DNA of 45,209 nt from Fibrobacterota bacterium. GTDB taxonomy: Bacteria > Fibrobacterota > Chitinivibrionia > Chitinivibrionales > Chitinispirillaceae. Location of the stretch: NCBI GenBank assembly GCA_023412475.1, contig JAEYNR010000004.1:1-45209 (forward strand), given 5' to 3'. The position numbers were made by a program, and so were the translations under genes. The first letter of the stretch is position 1. Every line of letters starts with the position of its first letter. Positions 43,201-45,209 of the stretch are shown here, piece by piece. The notes under the pieces are model-generated. The model saw only the letters and a program-made list of their open reading frames with translations, made no database searches and was not told the DNA's origin.

Positions 43201-44537
43201 CATGCTGCATTCATCATCCCCTGCGCAGCATCTGCGTTCTGTTCGAGGGTGAAACTTTTCTGGAAATATTTCAAGGCATCTTCAAACTTTCTGGTCTTCA
43301 AACTGTACTCACCCAAAGACATATAGACTTTGGGGTTATTAGGCTGCAGAGAGAGGAGTTTTTGATAAACCTGCTGCGCTTTATCACCCATTTTTTCTTT
43401 GGAATAAAGATCAGCCAGTCTGGCATAAGCCTCCACATTGTTTTTATCGGTAGCGATAATCTTTTCAAGCATGGGGATTGCTTTTTGCCTCTGTCCAAGC
43501 CCATCATAGGCTTCTGCCATCAAAAAGGATTGCTCCTTAATGATCTTTTCCTGAGGATCAGCTTTGTTTATCACTAGAAAAAGATTAAGTGCATCCTGAA
43601 AAGCTTTCTTTTCCAGTTTCGCTCTTCCCACCTTTTCTCTGGCTAACAAGGCTTCTCTTGACACTGAAGAGCCGAATTTTTGAACGGCAGTCACCAAAAC
43701 CGAAGTGATTGAATCCTTAGATGCACCGTCTTTGCTGAGGCTGTGACCGAACTTATAGAGATCATCAGCACTCAATTTGGACATCTCCAGTTTCCCATAC
43801 TCTTGAGCAGCGAGGCTGAGTTTTTCCTGTTTGTAATAAATTCTGGAAAGCTCAAGTCCGGCACTGGTATTTTTAAAGCTTTTATCTCTGGTAGCTTCTT
43901 TGAAGTAATGTGCTGCGGAATCCAGATTCTTCTGTTTTTGATAAGCAGTAGCCAGTTTGAAGGCTGTTTCGCCATCGGTTTGTGAGTTGTAGGCTGTCTT
44001 TAGAAGAGGCAAAGCTTTATCATATTTTTTCTCCTCATAATAAATATTACCTAACTCCCGGTTAGCCATTGCGTTTGACTTATCGGTTTCCACTACTTTT
44101 TCGAGTGCTGTTTTAGTTTCAGGGCTTTTCAAAGCCAGACTAGCCCTGGCATATTCCCAACTGGCTTCTCCGGTTGTTTTAATAGCCAATGCTTTTTTAG
44201 CCATTTCGAGGCCATTTTCATACTGATTAAGATTGTTATTGATACGGGCAGCGCCCAGATGAGCTTCATAGTTTTTAGCATCATTTCTAATTGCCACCAT
44301 ATAACAGGCCAGGGCTTTCTCAGTCATTTTCTGCCCTTCATGAGCAACTCCCAGCTTGGCCCATATCGAAGCGTCTCTTTCTCCGACAGGGATTTTTTCA
44401 TCTGCATATTTGACAGCTTCATTAAATTTTCCATCACTGAACAGTTTATCGAAAGCGTCATCTGCGGCACAGAACCTGCCTAAAACTGCCAGTAATGCCA
44501 CTAGACGAATACCAAGCGTGGTTGAACGGGTACTCAT
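34287..44537 (-). CDS. Giant exported TPR solenoid protein
   Basis: A 3,416-aa protein, by far the largest in the window. A signal peptide (about 1-24, hydrophobic GIRLVALLAVLG, cleavage near FCAADD) is followed by about 100 tetratricopeptide motifs and no other domain; no membrane anchor or cell-wall motif is seen. From about 600 to 3,000 the TPRs are organised in near-identical blocks of 271-272 residues. TPR arrays form right-handed superhelices that scaffold protein complexes; an exported one would act in the periplasm or at the surface. The ATG at 44537 has GGAGGAAA before it, whereas an upstream codon at 44603 lies beyond the promoter -10 box. Lys- and Ala-rich throughout, with uninterrupted reading frame. 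It stands as a single transcription unit with its own promoter and terminator. Confidence 0.92.
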   Translation of the reverse strand: MSTRSTTLGIRLVALLAVLGRFCAADDAFDKLFSDGKFNEAVKYADEKIPVGERDASIWAKLGVAHEGQKMTEKALACYMVAIRNDAKNYEAHLGAARINNNLNQYENGLEMAKKALAIKTTGEASWEYARASLALKSPETKTALEKVVETDKSNAMANRELGNIYYEEKKYDKALPLLKTAYNSQTDGETAFKLATAYQKQKNLDSAAHYFKEATRDKSFKNTSAGLELSRIYYKQEKLSLAAQEYGKLEMSKLSADDLYKFGHSLSKDGASKDSITSVLVTAVQKFGSSVSREALLAREKVGRAKLEKKAFQDALNLFLVINKADPQEKIIKEQSFLMAEAYDGLGQRQKAIPMLEKIIATDKNNVEAYARLADLYSKEKMGDKAQQVYQKLLSLQPNNPKVYMSLGEYSLKTRKFEDALKYFQKSFTLEQNADAAQGMMNAAWELKKYDLAADAAESALHKDSTLREPQLILAKIHLQNKNYTAAQQILEKLSKTDKTDKEIWMQLATCYEQTKNSSKLAEVDKTIMELDKKNVVSRQRFAASALSSNNHKEALETYKELASLTPRDAAVFQNLYTISLKLNNKNDATDYLRRFLKLMPKDAAAHKDLGNLLIEKKDSTAALASYRTALGLDPAIKGFYKTYVGLVMAQTPPKKPLPKGKKTLDEEIFEALTAAVNAGEADEKICTDLAQIHLKRKNYAAASELYQKALQINPKNTAILSELAACQAKAGQTDAAIISYEQVTSLNQSSVGELKLLGGLYNKSGKKDQAIAAYKKYLEKASEPTIAFQVAEYEFEKKNHSEAVKYYQKVTGKKAKDPICLLHYGTAAYQNNDLKKASELFKDLTVVNPKDPEPFKTLYEIALKEKKQELAAENLQKYCSLKPGDTPMLLVLANLYYDLKNTDSALQTYKAVFKADPKAKGLYKRYLELLSKKGTAEEKILALNGAVNAGEADVNTYIQLGDLYKDAGNHAKAIPCYEKASQLDAKNTSVLSALAECQVKAGTVSAAILTYEQSVAMNPGSSREYRILGDLYKKDNKTESAIKNYKKYLEKNSDNGLAKEVGEYAFAQKNYADAIKYIGMVSGPESEKMEFLKMYADAHYLNKDEAKAYDIYRKLGGKPNADADIFKKLYEIAGKLGTKENVLTYLQKYAALKPSDVEAQRTLGDNLYEKKDSSGALAAYKAVLKADPKAKGFYQKYTGLLIGSGAKDEEVAAALQAGISAGEANVKMYRGLADIYSKQNNHLKAVQMYEKASQLDTKNVGLISSLAEAQAKSGNTSAAIMTYEQAVAMNPQANSEFKILGDLYKKDKKTESAIKNYKKYLEKNSENDLAKQVGEFAYSKKNYPEVIKYLSMVSGSAAEKPALLKMLADAYFQTKDDQKAYEILKKLNEKLPSDADVVKNLYEIAERTGKSDEYISYLKKYVGLKPTDVEALRTLGDKLYEKKDSSGALVAYRQVLKIDPKAKGFYKKYAELLMKLSSSETELVSVLSAGIAAGEADINMYQRLASIYSKQGNHAKAVQMYEKASQLDTKNVELISLLGESQAKSGNNSAAIMTYEQAIAMNPKANEEFKILGNLYKKDNKKESAIKNYKKYLEKNSDNSLALEIGEYAYSQKKYADAIKYLGMVSGAEAEKPALLKMYADAYYQNKDEAKAFDIYKKLALKTTTDADVFKKLYEIAGKLDAKEDALVYLKKYTALKPTDVEAQRALGDILYEKKDNTGALAAYRAVLKTDPKAKGFYKKYAELVMNSDAKDEEVVAVLNAGISAGEADFNMYKHLASIYSKKGDHVKAVGLYEKASQLDPKNIEVISLLGESQAKSGSTSAAIMTYEQSVAMNPKANKEYKVLGDLYKKDKKTEAAIKNYKKYLENNSDNDLAREIGEFAYSRKNYGEVIKYLSMVSGSAAANPSLLEMFADAYRQVKNDAKAYEIYKKMAEKTPNNAEVFKNLYEIAEKTGNNDEFLIYLKKYAALKPADVAAQRTLGDKLFEKKNNAGAIEAYKAVLKADPKATGFYKKYAELIMNSSSNDQEIAAVLNAGIAIGEADFKMYERLASIYAKQGNHAKAVEMYEKASQLDPKNIQILILLAESQSKSGKIKEAIMTYEQAVAMNPKASKEYKTLGDLYKKDNKSESAISNYKKYLDKNADSDLAKEVGEYAFEAKKYDEAIKYLSMVSGKDANDPALLKKFGEACYQVKDYQKANKVFKQLSQSAPSDADVMLSLYDIAGKLGSKDEALSYLKKYTALKPADVEKQSELGDALFERKDEAGAMAAYRAVLKANPSAKGFFKKYAGLVMKNGKDPEIVSVLNAAIAAGEADAEMYLRLGSIYYKQGNFSKAVSMYDKASQLNPKDGSLLIKLAQSQAKSGALSAAILTYEQAIAMNPQANEEHKALGDLYMQQKKTDSAIKAYKKYLEKSQDNNIARLVGENALKSNNHKEAVKYLAMVTGADASDKGHLMKFAMACYQAKDEFRAYQLFKQLSNITPNDPVVFEKLYEIAGRAGTKDEVLSYLRKFAELKPTDAKAQITLGDMLLEKKDEAGALAAYRAALKADSSAKGFYKKYAELVIKSGTDAEKVVAINGAIKQGGADARMYKVLADIYSKQNQLDKAIAMYDKAAQLDTKNPQLLTSLAECQIKKGAVNDAILTLEQAVAINPTANQEYKSLGELYLKQNKTESALKYYKKYLEKNPSDDKVALIVGQQAFKDKSYQDAVKFLGMVKGADRKKASFLSMYGEAAFEVKDFPRALIIYKDLALITPKVAAIFKRLYEICTKTGASEDALAYLKKYSALKPADADAQKDLGDALYGKKEFPGALAAYKNALRYNPKIKGFHKKYVELVLKLGKPQEKMPALQGAINAGEADASIYSQLGQIYSDAKNYIKAIEMYEKASQLDPKNAEILSSLADCQMKKGDLTGAALTYEQALAMNPKAVDEYKQLGDLYMKQKKTDAAMTAYKKYLDKAPTDYSVAKLVGRNYYAAKDYVNAYKYFNMVKDDISPQFLIELGLSALHTKNTRVAIATLEKVRGLKGSFASKDLAYKSLAEAYEASGEKIKAAEVLNEYVKIPGVKDPDASYKRAVVYEGINATEAVKMYNENLVAFPKDHRNYMKLGVYYSRQKGGEQSAAKYLEKVPALTDSMPKVWLELGSLYLRMKKDQNMINAYRKYLEVAPEDADAIGKIGEILLSRKMVDDAMVFLEIANSQKENDPKIMTLLARGYIMTKRRKEGADLLEKVVKITRGKVDDDLRMVLVDVYMETNQFEKAADELKVLISVKRDKDVMIKYARVLFELGKPNDALSLVQEVKSKDPENLEALMMIGKVKTGQKKYDDAIETYKEILYIDQNYAPALCERANVYLLQGKYQWAQTFYDRALKADPKNAMVHLGLARLSKRQKDYAGYSEHLEKARKLDPQNREIQEEIRSVKR
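35500..42760 (-). repeat. Tandem 813/816-bp coding super-repeat
   Basis: The SQLD/QIN anchor recurs at 42393, 41580, 40764, 39948, 39132, 38316, 37503, 36690 and 35874, giving spacings of 813, 816, 816, 816, 816, 813, 813 and 816 bases, always in frame. Each unit is eight 34-residue TPRs, some slightly irregular, and contains recurring blocks such as IKNYKKYLEKNS, VGEYA, KAKGFYKKY and ISAGEA. The central units agree at roughly 80 percent of residues over the segments compared, the outer ones less. Codons for identical residues differ often between units. Confidence 0.9.
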
Positions 44538-44570
44538 ATGCAATTTCCTCCAGACTTCAAAAATGCTCGA

Positions 44571-44599
44571 TTTATACGGTTTAATTATTTCCAAAACAA
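44571..44599 (-). promoter_or_regulatory. Sigma-70 promoter of the giant TPR gene
   Basis: On the minus strand TTGTTT (44599-44594), 17-base spacer, TATAAA (44576-44571); start near 44564, leaving a leader of about 27 bases with the GGAGG site. Confidence 0.55.
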
Positions 44600-44741
44600 A
44601 CAACTGTAGATGTTGTAAAAATCACCTATCTTTGAATTATTACAGAGATGAGAAGTGAGTTTCATTAAATATACATTGAGTTATTTAGTTATTGAAACAC
44701 TCTTTTTGAATAATGCCAACTGCAGGCATACTGCTTTTTGA

Positions 44742-44757
44742 TGGTATCTTTCTTGCT
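44742..44757 (+). promoter_or_regulatory. Possible sigma-54-type promoter of the DUF1540-like gene
   Basis: TGGTATC-TTTC-TTGCT with GG-N10-GC spacing; start near 44769, about 70 bases before the ATG at 44840. The 302-base divergent gap at 44538-44839 contains this site and the TPR promoter, and nothing else recognisable. Confidence 0.4.
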
Positions 44758-44839
44758 TTTTTCTTATTCTATAAGGAAAAACTGAATTCCCATAGTGGAA
44801 TCAAGCATAAAGCAGATACACTTCGCAAAGGGAGATGAT

Positions 44840-45091
44840 ATGTCCAAGGAGATGCCCAAAATATTTGACTGTCAGGCTACTCAATGTGTTTACAACAAGA
44901 ACAACAAATGCCATACACCAGCCATTACAGTCGGTGATAACGAGCCCTGTTGTGACACCTTTTATGCTACTTCGAATAAAGGCGGTTTCACCAATGTAAC
45001 CGGATGTGTAGGCGCATGTAAAGTCGCAGAGTGTGTACACAACAACTCATTTGAATGCGGCGCATCGGGAATCCATGTAATAATAACCTAA
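44840..45091 (+). CDS. Cysteine-rich protein with two DUF1540-like modules
   Basis: An 83-aa protein with nine cysteines (11, 16, 24, 37, 38, 56, 60, 65, 73). The pattern C-x4-C-x(V)-YN-x5-C and later C-x4-C-VHN-x5-C, each followed by an I-x-V-type strand, is the DUF1540 signature occurring twice, the second copy lacking the closing Cys pair. Such small domains are thought to bind zinc. No signal peptide. The ATG at 44840 follows AAAGGGAG; an earlier codon at 44795 lacks support. Confidence 0.8.
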   Translation: MSKEMPKIFDCQATQCVYNKNNKCHTPAITVGDNEPCCDTFYATSNKGGFTNVTGCVGACKVAECVHNNSFECGASGIHVIIT

Positions 45092-45204
45092 ATTGGACGA
45101 TATATTGACATAAAAAAACACCCTTTGAGGCGTTTAATACAGTAAATTATAGGTGACATAACTTATAATAGCTGGAATTAAATCAACACTCAAAAGGTGA
45201 TAAG

Positions 45205-45209
45205 ATGAA
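45205..45209 (+). CDS. Start of a further gene, cut by the window edge
   Basis: An ATG at 45205 is preceded by AAAAGGTGA at ribosome-binding distance. Only the first codon and two bases are present, so the product is unknown. A TATAAT-like box lies about 40 bases upstream, at about 45160-45170. Confidence 0.4.

Overview
The window reads as chromosomal sequence from a diderm (Gram-negative-type) bacterium of moderate to low G+C. The evidence is a periplasmic HtrA-type protease, a type IV pilus/type II secretion minor pilin set, a signal-peptide-bearing giant TPR protein, strong Shine-Dalgarno sites (GGAG/AAGGAG) and several -24/-12-like promoters. A bacterial MIF homologue, a PAC2-family protein and TPR-heavy coding would fit the Fibrobacterota/FCB, deltaproteobacterial or spirochaetal range, but nothing here fixes the taxon. 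No tRNA, rRNA, CRISPR array, prophage or intact insertion sequence was seen.

Layout. 1-7.3 kb: an Old-Yellow-Enzyme/FAD oxidoreductase flanked by two copies of a structured 120-bp repeat, a methyltransferase, a dispersed A/T-rich repeat, phosphofructokinase with an unusual GGNGT loop, a small basic protein, the remnant of a nucleotidyltransferase, and a soluble Hanks-type Ser/Thr kinase. 7.3-12.1 kb: a small structured RNA element, an ABC-F ATPase, a radical SAM/SPASM protein and an N-formylglutamate amidohydrolase. 12.5-16.2 kb: an overlapping minor-pilin operon (FimT, PilV, PilW and a large PilX-like protein) behind a near-consensus sigma-70 promoter. 16.2-19.7 kb: an amidoligase operon (C39-like peptidase, RLAN/RimK-type ATP-grasp ligase, GCS2-type ligase). 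The amidohydrolase at 11.4 kb belongs to a family often found with such ligases. 20-22.6 kb: ClpB behind a sigma-54-like promoter. 22.6-25.7 kb: MIF-like tautomerase, PAC2 protein, DEDDh exonuclease and a small conserved protein.

25.7-28.5 kb: a second copy of the small RNA element, transcribed away from an HtrA protease that has a structured 5' leader and is followed by two small helix-hairpin-helix proteins. 28.7-33.5 kb: ferredoxin, glycogen synthase, a previously unlisted 55-aa protein resembling YjfB motility proteins, a sigma-70-family factor and an exported protein with two beta-domains joined by Asn-Gly linkers. 33.7-44.6 kb: a helical-bundle protein and a 3,416-aa exported TPR solenoid built from about eight 271-272-aa super-repeats, each equal to eight TPRs. 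44.8 kb: a double DUF1540-type cysteine protein; the first codon of a further gene lies at the right edge.

Most interesting: (1) the two-copy RNA element with compensatory changes in both hairpins; (2) the giant TPR protein, which appears to have grown in steps of about one superhelical turn; (3) the amidoligase set; (4) the recurrence of TGG-N8-TTGC promoter-like sites in front of stress, envelope and kinase genes; (5) the paired structured repeats around the first gene. All product names rest on motif recognition by eye, without database searches.
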